From Casuarius casuarius (lineage: Eukaryota; Chordata; Aves; Casuariiformes; Casuariidae): a DNA stretch of 64,000 nt. The position numbers and the translations under genes are program-made. Each line of letters starts with the position of its first letter. Within the stretch, counting starts at the first letter, position 1. Below are positions 27,100 through 40,706 of this stretch, piece after piece. The notes under the pieces were generated by a model that was given only the letters and a program-made list of their open reading frames with translations, was not told the origin of the DNA and ran no database searches. The DNA lies in the NCBI GenBank assembly GCA_003342895.1, contig PTFA01000005.1, forward strand, positions 5,175,909-5,239,908. The letters run 5' to 3'.

Positions 27100-29240
27100 G
27101 GATTCGCAGTATCTCAAAGATCACATGTACTGGAAATAAAGCACTAGCCATTCACTTCTAAAGCTGTAACATACCACAGCTCTGCTCATGAATTTGTTGT
27201 CAGTGGTCCAAAGAAGGTGGCAGTAAAGGAGAAATACTTTTAAAAATTCCTGGAGCTTTTCTGGAGGTTGAGGTGAGAAGGAATTACATTCTTTAGCTAC
27301 ATGAAAAATAAGTATCTTGCATTAGAACAGATAGATACAACTCAAATACTACACAGAAACACAGGCAGCAGGCATTGCTCAAAGTTTTCTGTTTCCACTG
27401 CATCATGGGTTATCTAGATTGACCTTCCATACAACACAGGAGGAATCTGGGCAGATTTTCCCATCCGAAATTTGTCAGCATTGTTTTCAGGTTAGCTGAA
27501 GTGGGCTGTTCCTCTCTGCTTCTTCCAGGTTCATCTTCTCAATAGTTTTGGACCCCAATAGGCAAGAATCTCAAAGATATATTTAGATTAAAATGCAATT
27601 AAAGCATGTCTCAATAGCTGCTTACACTGCTGCCAGACTGCTTAGAGACTTCCGTTGTCTTCCAGGTGCCAATTAACTGTGACACAGTAACCACCTTGCA
27701 TCACTGCACCAGCAAAGCCAGCACATCCCAGGTGCCTCCAGGTGACAAGGAATGGCCACAAAACCAGAGAAGTAGTGAAGCTGTTCACAGCCTCAATGGC
27801 GCGGAGCTGGGTTTTTAAGGAGGATCCACTGGAGAGACTTCAGTTATTTTAGCCTACTGGTTAGACAGTGCTCACAACAAAAAGAAGTCTGGGAGCTCTG
27901 TTGCATATACTTTCTTATTCTTACAATTCCCCTTGGTTCACTGGGCTATGCAGACAATCATCTATACAGCCCAGTAGCTCCATTTGTTGTCTCAGACTTT
28001 TTCCAATTTCAAGCCTTGTAGACTTCAGTTGTGTGCTGTTTTAGGAGAAGCATTGTACATCTATTCAAATTCACCCACATCTTTAAATAATGTGCCCTTC
28101 TGCAGCCTTTCTCACCTTCCTCCCTTAAGAGTATCATCATTCCCAACCTGAGAGCAAGTGCGAATACAGTTCTTGTGAATCAGTGACTTTGATCCTAGAA
28201 AGGACAGTACAGACTGAAATTTGTTTTCCATGGAAATATATGTAAGCCACAAGGGAAAATATTTATAAAAACAAAGGAAGAGAACCCCCTACTATGGAAG
28301 AAATGCTAAAATTGTTGATAGGACAGTTCCTCTAATTCAAGTAGGAGAAACATCAAACTTTTTCTGGAAACTGTAACATAGGCTATAAGGGCAATAAAAA
28401 AAATCACTATAGTAAATAAAATAGGTATAACCTGGGTACACCTTGTGGCACAGAAAGCACCTTGGCTAATTTTGTTTGAACCTCACCCCTAAGCAGGGCT
28501 GAAGTAAAACTGAAGACTAGGTCCAAACACAAGCCAAATCATTTAGGAGGGAACTGAACCTCATGCTATCCAGGCCCAAGAACTGGCAGGCTACGACTGA
28601 ATCCCCCAACATTTGGATTTGTTGTATACTTCAGAACAAAGAAGATAACAGCATTGTTTTCAGAAAACCATCTCCTCCTCAATAGGCAATGTAAAAGAAG
28701 GATGTAATTTGGAAAATGTCAGCATAGATCAGTTCAAGGGTTTATTGACTCTACAGTGACAAGAGTTTTAGATTGTCCAGTAGCAAGTAATCCTAAATTA
28801 CCCAAAGTCCCACTTCAATTGAATGAGACCTTTCTATACTGTACAGGAAATAATCAGATACTTAGGAGTTGAGCAAGATACAAATGGAACCCCTAATGCT
28901 GATGGACTTTTAAGCAGTAAATAGTGGAAGCCAATTTTTTTCCTATAACCAACTTTATATGCATCTTTCATGTAAGCCACATATAATGCAAGGTCTATGT
29001 TGGAATAGGGTTATATTAAGACACAAAGGAAAGAAAATTTAAAAAAAAAGTAATACTACACCAACAATTTTACCGTGCTGATTTCTCAACTCTACTAAAA
29101 AAAAAAAAAAAAAAAAATCCTTCAGAGAGCATAGTCTTCATTAAGTAAAGTAGCCATAGAGAAAAGTCATATGCCTCCACTGCTCTGAAGCAGATGAAAC
29201 ACACCTGGAAGTGAACATGCACATGTATAGGAAAGTGAAC
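27100..29240. other. Non-coding spacer, no recognised gene
   Basis: Plain sequence with short open frames only and an A22 homopolymer at 29097-29118. No splice-bounded coding block was recognised. Confidence 0.55.
29097..29118. repeat. A22 homopolymer
   Basis: Uninterrupted A run with no recognised retroposon body next to it. Confidence 0.95.
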
Positions 29241-29277
29241 TGATATTTGTCAGGCAGCATATATATACTGTGCTAAG

Positions 29278-29835
29278 ATGGGCTCCTTGCTTGTCAAGAG
29301 GAGAGAAACTCCAGAGGCTGCAATTATATGCTTAGACCCAACAGCTTTGCTTAGACAGACTAATGACTTGCCAATCTTAAGGGCTCTGCTGGTGAGACAC
29401 CTCCCAGATGCCACAAAACCTAGCAATTTAAATAGCAAGAGCTTACACAGCCAGGAGCCCAGATTAATCATTTCTGGCCTTATTCACTTCCCTGCCTTAA
29501 ATCACCCCAGCTCACAGGAGTTTTCTGCTCCCAGCCTTGTCTCCCAAGAGGTGAGGAGGGCATGGTTCCTACACAGTGTTTCTCCCTTTGGGCAGAAATT
29601 TTGTTATCAGGAGCTGCGGAGTGCTTTTAGTACGCTGATTTTGACACCACCTGCTGAATACAGCAATGTGAGATACACTCCTGTTGTAAGCAAAACTCAG
29701 ACCTGCTCAGCTTACTCAGTTCCTCCCCGTATGTATAAGACGTGCACTCTCCAGTCTGCCTCAAAATTACATTCCTTCCAAAATATCCAGATGCCTGGCT
29801 GTTTCTTCTTAAGAAGAAAACATGAAGAGGTGTAA
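29278..29835 (+). other. Longest open frame in the window, probably not a gene
   Basis: A 185-codon frame from ATG to TAA. The predicted product has no signal peptide, repeat, coiled coil or family motif that I recognise, and its composition is what random translation of this DNA would give. Using a 3/64 stop frequency, I estimate about one frame this long per 64 kb in six frames by chance. It overlaps no recognised repeat. A lineage-specific protein cannot be excluded from sequence alone. Confidence 0.15.
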
Positions 29836-30559
29836 GTCCTAACCTGGAAGACAGTAAAGGGTTAAATACACCAATCCCTACTACTTTCTCCATGCCTACC
29901 ACCCCAGTGCTTTTGCTAAAGGTGCATTCTTCAGTTTTAAAATAATCTTTTCAAACCTGATTTAAAGTAGCAGTTTCCCACTCAAGTACAGGGCCATGGG
30001 GGCTGAACTCTTCACAATTGCATAGATATTCACCAGGAAACAGAGCAGGAATACGACAAAATAAAACGTTTCAGATACTTTCTTTAAATGCAAATCAAAA
30101 ATAAAGACCTTGGGCAGTGTAGCACTGTGTTCCTCACAGAAATTCCTCTCCATCCAAAGGACTCCAGTAATTCATTCACAATTCAGAATGATTAGACTAA
30201 CATTTTCTACCCTGAAGCTGAGGAAAACCTTGAGTTAAGGGAATTTCAGTAAATATAGAAGCACCTGGTGTGTTTCATTCAAGATCTGTGCAGGCTAAGC
30301 AAGAGTAGGAGTTAGGCAAAGGTTTCCTACCTCTGTACTGCTTTTGATTAATTGCAGTGGAAGTACATTCTTTCATCCACTATTTTAAAGTGGAATAAGG
30401 TTATTACAGGAGTGACTGATCTCTGAGAAATCACAGAAGATATGGATGAACATAGATATGCACTTATGTGCAAATTTCTACTTTACCTCCTTTGTGTTAT
30501 ACAGAAATTCCCTGCTCCCCTCTCTTTTTTTTTTCCTTCCCCCTCCTTAAACTGCAGTA

Positions 30560-30790
30560 ATACTCTCTGTAGACATCCTCACTGAGATACCCACAATGAC
30601 TTTTATTCCTGGGAGAATCCCACAACTTCAGAGCACATCACTGTACGTGAGGAGTTTAGACCATTTTACCAGTGTGCATTACTTGACATTTAGAGAAGTT
30701 AAATTTCAAACGTCACCATGATACATAGTCCCTGGTGCACTGAAATCTGTCTGGTGTCCTAGTCCTTTACAGTCTATACCAAACACTTTC
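30560..30790 (-). repeat. CR1: CR1 LINE fragment, distal (3') part of a split copy
   Basis: Antisense CR1 words appear in order: 'cccacaatgactttt' (about 30590), 'gaggagtttagaccatttta' (about 30650), 'ccagtgtgcattacttgac' (about 30669), then 'aagttaaatttcaaacgtca' and 'cctggtgcactgaaatctg'. These match the block that begins 'ccacaatgactcc...aatttagacccca...caatgtgcattac' in the subgroup seen elsewhere in this window. Together with the fragment at 31.33-31.68 kb it probably represents one insertion. Confidence 0.65.
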
Positions 30791-30802
30791 CTCTCTCCCC
30801 TT

Positions 30803-30831
30803 TTTAATATATGAATTTTAATATATGAATT
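30803..30831. repeat. Tandem duplication, about 14-bp unit
   Basis: The word 'tttaatatatgaat' occurs twice in immediate succession, a small local duplication within or at the edge of the split CR1. Confidence 0.85.
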
Positions 30832-30859
30832 TACCGCTAACTGCCCTGCTGACAGGCCT

Positions 30860-31303
30860 GTGAAATGCTCTGCTTCTCCAAAGAACGCGCAGGTGGGCAA
30901 ACGTGTGGAAATTTCAACATTCAGCTTTTATCAGCATGTTGACACTAAATTGCAAAAGGGATCCTTCCTCCTGAAGGAAGATGGTGTTCGTGGTATAAAG
31001 CCCACCGAGTTCCTCAACTCGCCTGTTCAAACGCCAGCTGAATTGCCACTTAACGCCAGTGATGAGAGCAAAGTTTTGCAGGGGGATCCAGCAGTTGCGA
31101 ACGACACAGCTGTTTCCACACTCTTCCAGAAGAAGCTACAGCCACTCTGCATATGCTTTCATAAGCTTGCAGCATTCTGCATATCCACAAATACTCATCT
31201 AACTTACTTAAATGGGAGAAGTTTTCTGAAAAGCCTAGTAACTCAGGTCTACTACATGGTCTTATTTCACATTTATATATGCCTAGAGTCATTCAAAATC
31301 TAG
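30860..31303 (+). other. 147-codon open frame between two CR1 pieces
   Basis: ATG-to-stop frame lying almost exactly in the interval that separates two parts of a CR1 copy. The CR1 sense strand is the minus strand, so this frame is not its ORF. No motif or family was recognised. The first ~90 codons carry more CpG than the flanks. Frames of this length are expected several times in 64 kb, so I rate it most likely non-coding. Confidence 0.15.
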
Positions 31304-31329
31304 CAGGTGTAAGATTCCTTCGTTCAAAT

Positions 31330-31680
31330 GCTATGGTAATTTGACTCTAGATTCATGCCCAGCCAAACGCTGCACTACGCTATCCTGAGACTCTCATTCA
31401 GTCCCCTGTCACTATAGGGAAGCTTCCCTGTTGTACGATTTCCGGGATCTCATGCTCCATTTTGGAGGGAGATGCCACACTAGCGTTTTGTCAATTGTCA
31501 AGAACAGCTGCTGATTTTTCAGGATATGTACCACACGCCCTCACCGGTACTTCTGCTATTTCACACTTTATTCCCTGGAGTAACCCAAGATGAGTCTCAT
31601 CCGGTCTAGGTGATTTGCTACCCTTAGGGTTCTCAAGTTGCTTTATATAAAACAAGCCCATGCAGATTGAAAACCCAGAA
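31330..31680 (-). repeat. CR1: CR1 LINE fragment, proximal (5') part of a split copy
   Basis: Antisense reverse-transcriptase-region words appear in the expected order: 'gtacgatttccgggatctca', 'ctccattttggagg', 'gatgccacactagcg', 'aacagctgctgattttt', 'acttctgctatttcacac', 'ttattccctggagtaaccc' and 'tcatccggtctaggtgattt'. They parallel 'taattgccgggatcacctc...ggcgtcacattagc...agaagctgattta...ttctgcaatttcaca...ctggtcctggtgactt'. Heavily mutated, with no functional frame. Confidence 0.7.
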
Positions 31681-32339
31681 TAATAAAAGTAAATAATTTG
31701 CAATGATGTTCTGTTCCTAATGTAATATCTCAAATTCGCTTGAAAAATTATTTCCATATGAGGTTAACATCTTAAATTTAATCAGAATTTCTACTGGGAA
31801 ACTAAAATTTGCCTCCAGATTGCCACAAACACACCCAAATCAGACTTTACCATCCTGAATCTGACTTCAAATTACTGCTGTCTGAAAATTCTGGAATTCT
31901 GAAAATAAGATTAAACTATACTTTTCATAGATTAAAGAAGGCCATCACATTTCCAGCTTCCTCACTGGTATTTCTAATTGGTCCTTCTCCTCATTTCAAA
32001 GAGCAATAGCATGAATCTATGTTTTGATGAACTAAGAGCTAACACAGGTAAATTACATTGGAAACAGAGATTCCTGTCTAGAGCAATTATTACTGCCACC
32101 TTTAAGAAGCTACAGCAAATTAGACTCTCAGCTACGGGCAAGTGAACAGTAGGCTCCCAATAGCTTAGTACAGCTGCAGTCAGTAATTTGACCTGTACAT
32201 TTGATCAGAGCAGGCTGAAGTATTTATAAATATTCAGCCTAAAAATGACTTATGAATTGCTGATAATAATTAACATATAAAGGCATTTTATAGATGAGGA
32301 AACAAGCAAACATACACTACAGCCACTGCTTCCAAAATG

Positions 32340-32530
32340 GAAAGTGACACTTACATTATCCCTATTAGTTACATTTTCAAAGGTAATTTGAAGCACACGG
32401 GTTCAGCAGATAGATGCATTCGGAAGGGACATCAATCATTTTCAAAAATGACTATGCACTCAGGCTCAGAAAATTAGGCTTAGAAGTCTCAACATGGGCA
32501 TCCAAAATTGCTGCTCATTTTTTAAAGCAG
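32340..32530. repeat. Possible old dyad-type interspersed repeat
   Basis: The words 'acattttcaaaggtaatttg', 'aatcattttcaaaaatgact' and 'ctcaggctcagaaaattaggc' recall a sauropsid repeat rich in 'cattttcaaaagtga' and 'ttaggctc' words. I cannot name the family. The match is loose. Confidence 0.3.
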
Positions 32531-35206
32531 TATACCCAATTTTAAACTTTATACAGATTCAGAAATTACTGAAATTATTTTCAATACTGAAGTCAATAGA
32601 GGCTGTGCAGTGTTTATGTCCATAGAGATTAGCACACCTAGCCATAGTCATCCAAATGGGTAACTTTTGATAGAGGTGACACAGCCAGAAGTATTCTGAA
32701 CTGGCAGACCAGGGAGCATGTTCAGCAATCCTTGTTGCCTCCTTTCTCTGACAATTTCTCCCAGTGCTACAAGGAGGGGTGAGTGTGGGCACTCTATGTT
32801 TTTGTTTTGCTTGGGCTTTTGTTTTTTTGTTTTTTAGGGTTTTTGGCTTAGTCAATAGAGATGGATAAACCTGGCTGTAAAAAGCTAACTTCCAAACATT
32901 TTGAAATCATGCATTCAAACAACAATGCATTCTGTTTCCGGAAACTGAACCCAAAGCATCTTGATTTGGTTCAGAGAAACATCTATGCTCTTCAGGACCT
33001 TATCTGAATTGTCCAACCTTTTGCACCTGCAAGCGTGGCCTGCGCCTCCCATGGGAACCAGCTTTCCTCCCGGGCTGCTTGCTGCTCAGCTGGCAGCACA
33101 AAGCAAACACCTACGCTGAGCAGGGGGTTCGCACCTCTCCTTGCATAGGTCTGTCAAAACCTCAAGGGAAGGCTGGCAAAGGTTTATGCCTACGACATGC
33201 AGTCCCCATGCTGAGACACAGAAGCAGAGGCGGGGGGGAACAGCAGATCGCTAAACTTTCTAGTGCTGAAGGGAGCTCTCTCTAATTCCCTCGAGATGTT
33301 TTGGCAGTGAAAGGAGGTTTGTTTTATCTTAGATGACCTATATATCAGTATTAATTAGTACTCATTTGAAAGATATTCCCCACTGGAAACCAAATGTATT
33401 TGAAATGGGAGGACTTTTTAAATGCTATGAACTCAAAGTGAGGCACAATTCTCACAAGCACATACATCTGTTACAACTTTTTTTTCCCCTGCAATATGGG
33501 CCGTATTTCATTGAAAAATGACTGAATGTTCAAACAAAAATATGGGCTTTAGAAGTCTAGTTCCTCCGTGTGCACAATACCGTTTTCCCTACAGAGACAA
33601 GTGCAAAATACAGACACAACCTCTAAATGAAACTGCATCATCACACAGTTCTGCTAGTTCAACTATTATTTTGTTCTGGAGAATCTGTTTTTAAAAATAT
33701 CCTGAAGTATGGAAGAGTCTTGTTGGGAACAGGATGAGATACTACACAATACATGAAACTAGGGTTGGAAGACAAATTCTTTAATCGATTATTGTCTGAA
33801 ATATTCTATCTTCATCAGATCAATCTTAAATCACTAGCTGAGGCTGGAGAATTATTCCCCTGCCTCCTTTAGAAGTGACAAATGAAAGCAATTTTCTGCT
33901 GTGAAAAAGGAAGAGGAGTTTTCAGGTCTCATCAATACATTTCAATATGGTATTAATATAAACCCCTCTTTGAATACCTCCACAATCAAACAGTCAAAAA
34001 GTAATTTTTCTCTTGCAAGAAAAATAAGATTCATTTAGCCAAGATTGCTGAATAACTAGTTTTGTATATAGAAATCTATTTCCAATTAATATGATGAAGT
34101 TACTTTGCCTTCCTAATTAATGAGCATTATCCAGTATAAAGCCTTAATTTTTATTTTATTTTAAGTGCAGCTGATGAAATCAAGTGCAGCTGAATAGCAG
34201 GACTCCTCTGGTCCATGCTCAGCATGATGCAGAAACTGTTGTGAGGGTCACACCTGCAAGTAATTTCCTGCCATTAGCATATGCCTAGAAAACAAGTGAG
34301 ATGGTCTGCAAAGGCAGCTGGAGGAAAATAAATAAATAAAATCTAACCACAAGGCAAAGCACCAGTTCACAGAAACCTATGAGAGCTATAATAAAGCCTG
34401 ACCAAAAGTCCACTGCAGGTGATGGCAGTCCTTCCAGATCCTTCAGGAAGCTCTGGATCAAACCCTCAGAAAGGCAATACAAAGCAAAACTCTGCTCTGC
34501 TTTAGAGCCTTCAACAAGCAGGCAAACTGAATTCTTGGTCCCTCGTTTGGCAGAAACAGGAATGCCTTTCCAACAAGTATGTTATCTTTTGAAGGGAGTC
34601 CTATTCTTTCCTCCTCAGCCAGGAGAGACCCCAGTTTTGTAATAGAGGGTCTTTCAGACTGAGAGGAAAAGATTATGGGTTTGCACCCAGGAGGAAAAAA
34701 TCGCAACGCTCAGAGAGATGAGAGAGCTGCCCAGTAGGAGAGAGCACTACTGTTTTCCAGAATACAATTCAAGCCATTTGTTACCATGTCTCAGAAAAAT
34801 GGCATAACTGCTGAGGACTACAAGCAAAACAAGTGGCATTTCTGGATGCATACTGTGCCCTCTCTCCATCCTTCCCAAAGCTTCTCTTCTCTCCCCATCT
34901 GAATTCTCAAGCTATTTTCCACAGCATTTTGTGTGCACACAGCAATGCCATGAGCAAACATGATCCAGTACAATTAATGAACTGCATAAAATAAGATGCA
35001 TCTAAAAATGTCCATCAGCTGATACAACATGGAATCATGCATGACAATTATAACTGTCATTCTTCATGGATCCCATGGATTATTAGAGGAAGAAGATGAA
35101 GAGAGCTTGAAACACATTCTGCGCTTGCAGACTGCAGTCAGACAAGACTGGCCATTTTGTCACCAAAAAAGCTAAACGCCCACAGTTCCTGGGGAAAAGG
35201 GGAGGG

Positions 35207-35239
35207 AAAAAAAAAAAAGAAAGAAAAAAGAAAAAAAAC
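35207..35239. repeat. A-rich simple repeat
   Basis: A runs broken by single G, ending at a C-rich 'caccccacc' segment. Confidence 0.9.
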
Positions 35240-37381
35240 ACCCCACCAAACCAAAAATCCACACACCACTTACCAGCTATCCAAGGAGCCCGGCACAGAC
35301 AATTTACACCTGTTCTGTTTCCTGATGATTTTACAAAAGAAATCCATGCATCCCACACTCATAACTTCCAGGAAATGTCAAAAACTGAAAAAATCCCACA
35401 CCTCAGAAAGCCAGGCTAGGTAGGAAAACAGGGATGCATTCAGTTTTCAAGGAAATCTCCAGTTTCAACTCATAAGCCCCTTCCCTTACCCCCAACCACA
35501 ATACATTAAACTGAACCAGAGAAATCTAAACCAGGAGCAAGAAAAGAAGAAGTATCACAGGCCAATTCTTGAAAAAGAAATGGTGCTTGCAAGCTGATCA
35601 GTATGAGTTTGCTGAAATGATGTATGGCTACATGGCGAGCGTATATGTACATACACATGCGCACACACACGTCAGACTCTTCCTTGGAAGTGGATTAAGT
35701 GGCAGATGGTGTCAGAACCTGAGCTGCTGTCAGGAGCAGAGTTCACGCTGTCCTGCTCCCCTGCGGCTGAGAAAAGAAAGCAGCAAAGACAAGCCATCGA
35801 AAAAAGGCTGATAAATAGCTGACAATCAGTTTTGTCCTTGGCAAGGAGTGGAGTGACACCCCTTTACTTGCTCCCTTCTCCCCTCCGAGTCCTTATGTGC
35901 AAAATCCTCTCTTAAACAGAGAGGAAAGAGGAAACAAAACGTAGACGTGCAATTTCCAAGCATGAGAAAATCCAGAGGCTCCATTTTACACAGGGAAATT
36001 AGAACCTGCTGTTACCGACCCAAAAAGCAGAACCTGGAACAGAGCAGGGGAAGGGAGAATACCCAGAGAGGGAAAAAAAAATAAAATAAAAAAAGCACAC
36101 TGCATTTTATTGCCCACACAATGAAAACAAATGAGGGAAATAACATTTGGGAGGGATGTACCAGCCACCAGCCAAAAGCAGTCACAATGACTTTGTGCAG
36201 GCACCCCTGTTATTAATAATTATTGTAGATAATAAAGGTTTTCAGGCTGAGCAAAAGGGTCTTTTTCAGTTCCTGAGACCTCATCTCTCCCTGTCCTGTC
36301 ACCTACCTCCCCCTTCTCTCTCCTCTGAGCACCCGCTTTACATAGCTTTCCTTGTATTATCATTAGCTTCATGGATAATTGATAGCTGAGCTCGTCCAGC
36401 TGATGCTAAGAAAAGAACGACAAGGTGGTTAGACACACGCCTGCTATAAATAGAAACACAACATGGCCAGCATTTGCCAGCATCTGATGACGCTTTCCCT
36501 CCTGGGTCCTAAAGTTAGCTGGTTTCTGAAAGTCAGGGAAGCAAATGAGAACAAGGTAAAATGCTTTCCATTAGTTTTCCAGTGACTGAAGGAACAAAAA
36601 TAAAATTGGAGTTTTATATTTTTATGACATACTAAAAATACCCACACCATGAAACCTTACGGATAGTTTGCAAAACATGGTTTAAAAGCCTTTACATTTT
36701 TTAGCAGCAACAGCTGCTACAGCAGCTACAGCAAAGCTCAAAACGTTTAGCTGTTGCCGTGGTCTTTGATGGCAAGGCTGAGAAGTCCATCAGGGTTACG
36801 AGAAGATCTTATTGCTAAGCACATCATGCTGGAGCTAGGCAGAGAATAAAGCAAAACTTTCACAATTGTGTTAAGCCCTGAGGTATCTCAAAAAATTGTA
36901 AGGTCTCATGCTTAGCAACAGAGGCCAGAGGTGAAAGCTGTCAGTCGCTGAGCGCAAGGGAATTGCAAGCTGCCTCTGCATGGCTTGCACTAGGCACAGG
37001 CTGATGAGGGCACTGAGTCAACAGAAAGACCTCCAGCTTCACCGCTGGTTCAATTCTGGGCACTTTAGGGGCAACCTGTCTCTGCTAGGATATACCAGAG
37101 TTTTGCTTCTCACAGGAAATTCCTTAGTCTTACTTTGGTTATACACCAAGGAGTCAGGCAAAAGCTGGGAAAAGTGTGCTTTTCCACCACGCAGTTGGCT
37201 TTCACCTACACCTTCTTGTTGATGACATTTTCTCCCGCTCTCTTCCAGTCCTGCAATATAGAAATTACCTTTGCCAGATTCACTCAGACTCCCTGGCACA
37301 CTCACTGTACTGCACAGCTAACCTCTTGCCTCAGTACAAGCCATTTAGCTAACATATTTCATGCCCGCAGAACAGACATAA

Positions 37382-37415
37382 AGAGCAACCTGCTTTTCAG
37401 AGCAACCTGCCTTTC
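37382..37415. repeat. 17-bp tandem duplication
   Basis: Two adjacent copies of 'agagcaacctgcttttc', the second with one T-to-C difference. It is a recent small duplication. Confidence 0.95.
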
Positions 37416-40400
37416 ATGAGCAGGGTGGTATTTTCTGCCTTTGATCCAGTGAGAAATGCTGGTAGAAAGGTTCCCTTGAGTGTTTCTACCTCTGGCTGTG
37501 GAAGGCGAGCACAAGCACATGCCTCTCTCAGCACATTTTGCATTCCTTTAACGAAGAGCTAACCCAACACGGCATAGGCACCAAAATTACTTGCTCCTGG
37601 ATTGGGGCAATTGTTTTTCCTCATTTCATCTTAGTCATTGTGTACAGTTGTACTTTGCAGATCTATTGATTTTTTTTTTCTCCCCCTAAAGTAAAAGGCC
37701 TATTTCTGGAAAATCTTAATGTCTTCCCTCTGCAAAGACTAATATAGACTGTTTCTATTTGCCAGGTCTCAGCCACCGGCAGCCAGCTACCAGAAAAGCA
37801 TTATCAGTACAAATAAGTCAAGCTGCAGTTTAAAACTTGTCCTTCCTAAGGAAAGCAGCTGCAGCCGAGTATTTGTCCCAGCATGTGCCGAGGTATCATA
37901 GCTGGTTCTGTTTTCACAGTAGCTACCTCCCTTTTCAGAACTGATGAACTCACACATGCGCTCAGGTCTTTCTCATTTTCTTTCTTGGTGGTAATCTCAG
38001 ACTGAAAGCCTTTGAGACAGCAGGAGTAGAGCTCTGTGAAAATAACAGTTTGTCCTAATTTCCAATTGAATATCCAGATATAGGAAATCTGGCATTTCCA
38101 ACAGGAGGAAATATTTGTCTCTCACGATTTACCATGGCAGAGTAGTCATTACACCCAAACAGTGCATAGTCACAGCACTGGAGCAGTATCGCAGACTACT
38201 GGGTGGGAAGAAAGAAACAAACCTAAACCAAGCTCAATGTGGCTCTGTGACAGGCGACAGGCACACAGTGGGAATGGCCGTAAAAAGCCACCAAACTTTG
38301 AGGAGTGAGAGAAGGAGTGCTTTTTCTCCTTAAACCAGCTCCAGAGATCTGCATAAGGAGGAGGTTTCATCCTGAGAAACACTGCCCAAAGCTACTAAGA
38401 AAAGCTGCATCAGGAGCAAAAGGAAGAGACTCCCTTTCAGAAAACTGCTTACCCAGGCAGCACTGAAGGGCAAGCACACTACAGGAGGAACAGAGAGAAA
38501 AAGCATTAAAACAGTTTTTCCTCTCACCAGCCAAAACATACAAACACCAAAATGGAAGCTTTAAATATTTAATGTCTAAAACAAACAGGAGAATTTCCCA
38601 AAACAAGACTGCTCACTTAACACAAACCAGCAACACTAGCAATTAAGATGATACAGGTTTACATGCAGCTATACTAGTACCAGTCAGGGACAGGTAAAAC
38701 CCATTACGGATGAGAAGATGGAGGTTTGCTTTACAGTAGCAGAGAGCCAGGAATCAGGCAGAAAACTACTGACCTTCCTTGTCTCTGTTACACTTGCACA
38801 AAGCGGTTAACACCAAAAGAGTGGGAAGCAGTTAGCAGGGATCAATGCTAAGAGTCTCAATAGATTACACTATTATTTTGAGATTCCGTAGGAGAACAAA
38901 TTAACCTTCTTTATAACTCTTGGTTTAGTTTAATATATTTAATGGATGTCATAGGCTGGAAATACCATCTTACATTCCTTTAATTTGCATGCTGATTGTC
39001 CTCCTTACAATGCAAAACCACTATTTGAGACCTCAGGTGGGGAGTGCTGGTGCTGTTAACCACACAGCCAAACCCTCAGCTGCTTGACTGGTGACTTGCT
39101 CATACACCCGTGACTGAAGCATTCACCACCCCAGCATCAGGAACACTTTTCCCACCAGCTCAGACCAGAAGAAGCCACTGGGATTTTCCTGCCTACTCCT
39201 GCAACAGATGCCATTGCACATTTCCGCAAGACCTTAGGAGGTATTTTCACCTACATACTCTCACTACTCAGGGACCCAGGAGGTTGGCAATGTTCAAAAT
39301 ATCTGCTGATCACACAAGAGTGGCACACAAGAGTTTTCAAACTTTGTGCTAGAGGGCTTAGTTTTACTACAGGGAAATAAAGGTTCCTTATAACTTGTGG
39401 TACAGAAATTTATAGGGTTTTTTTTCCTACTTCTCCAGACTATGTTACCTGTGATTGCAGGGCAGGACCCAATGACCGACATGATCCCTTCCAAGCTTCC
39501 TTTGTTCCTCACTCCCTTTATTTATTTTAATCTTTGTTTTCTTCACCATCCTTTCAAAAAAGAGGTATTTTGAGAGGCGCGCAAGCCTGTACACATCACA
39601 CAGACAGAAAGCCAACTTTTTTGCAGGCTAGCCACAGAGATGATTAAGTGATTTCCATTCACATTCAATACACCATTGAAACTCTGTATTTCAGATGCAG
39701 CTTTAATATATTAACACTTTAATTTATTTCACATGGGGCTGTAAACACAGAAGTTACTACTAATGTAGAATCCCAGTGCAGAGTGCACTGGGGAATGAAA
39801 GGTTTCCAGGTGAAGAGATGCTTCCCAATGAGAGCGTAAGTCAGAGCAGCGATGCACTAAAACCTACTCCTGATGATGACAACAGCAGAAGGAAATATCT
39901 GACTGGAAATCAGCAGGGAGCAAGATGAGAGATCAGACAGGCTGAATGTAAGACTGGGAAGAGGAAACCTTCCTTAGAAACATAGTAATGTCAGCACACA
40001 GCAGACAGCTCAGCGGAGTTGGCCACACTCTCTGTCTGGCCAAAGATCCCCTGAGGCCTCACCTCATCCACCACTTACTCTGTTGGCTCAATCTGCAACT
40101 GTAGGTGCTGGAAGCTTATAAAAGTTCTCGTACACAGAAGGGCGAAATGGCTGCAACTCCCTTTAGAAGGATTCCTTCATGCTTGTGATAAACAGGAGCA
40201 TATAGTTGGCATTTTCACAGAAGGCACCCTCTCTCTGACAGAATTTAGCCACAAGTCAGCGTCTGCAGCATATATCCTTAGTACACTGTTTTGCAGACAA
40301 ACCGGAACAAGGGAGACATACGCCACAAGCTATACTCATGAGTTCACTCAAAGTGCAAGATGTTGTAAGGTCTGGCATAGACACAGTGGCATTTCTAGGC

Positions 40401-40706
40401 ACTTCACTGCAACTGCAGGAACTCTCATGGATTTGAAGGAAAAAATCCTACATACGCGCCTATTTTTTGGCCATTACTGACTACAGCTCTTTCTGCAATC
40501 TACAGATCCTCATGGTAGCCCCTAAGCAAAGACAAGCAAATGAGAATGATGACAGGCTTCCTCCCAAAATGATATGGGAATTGGTCACAGGACAAATTCT
40601 GAATGTTATAAAGTCATACTAGGGTAAATCTGTAAACCACTCAAGATTGCATCAGCTTCTCTAGGATGACATTAGCTCATACCACCAAATTTAGCTCATA
40701 CCACCG

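Larger units (their letters stand above)
31690..40620. other. Non-coding stretch, no recognised gene
   Basis: About 9 kb without a defensible exon. It includes an ill-preserved repeat-like segment near 32.28-32.53 kb, an A-rich simple repeat near 35.21 kb, a 17-bp tandem duplication at 37382-37415, and a repeated 'caagtgcagctga' word near 34.17 kb. A perfect MEF2-type CTATAAATAG lies at 36444-36453, a motif frequent enough to be chance. Confidence 0.6.

Noticed and set aside
36444..36453. Perfect MEF2 motif CTATAAATAG (also CTATTTATAG at 12302-12311)
   Set aside because: The MEF2 consensus is degenerate and several matches are expected by chance in 64 kb. No supporting cluster.
38140..38180. 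'gtgcatagtcacagcac' resembling a microRNA seed region (miR-153-like)
   Set aside because: Only part of the mature sequence agrees and no stable hairpin partner was seen next to it.
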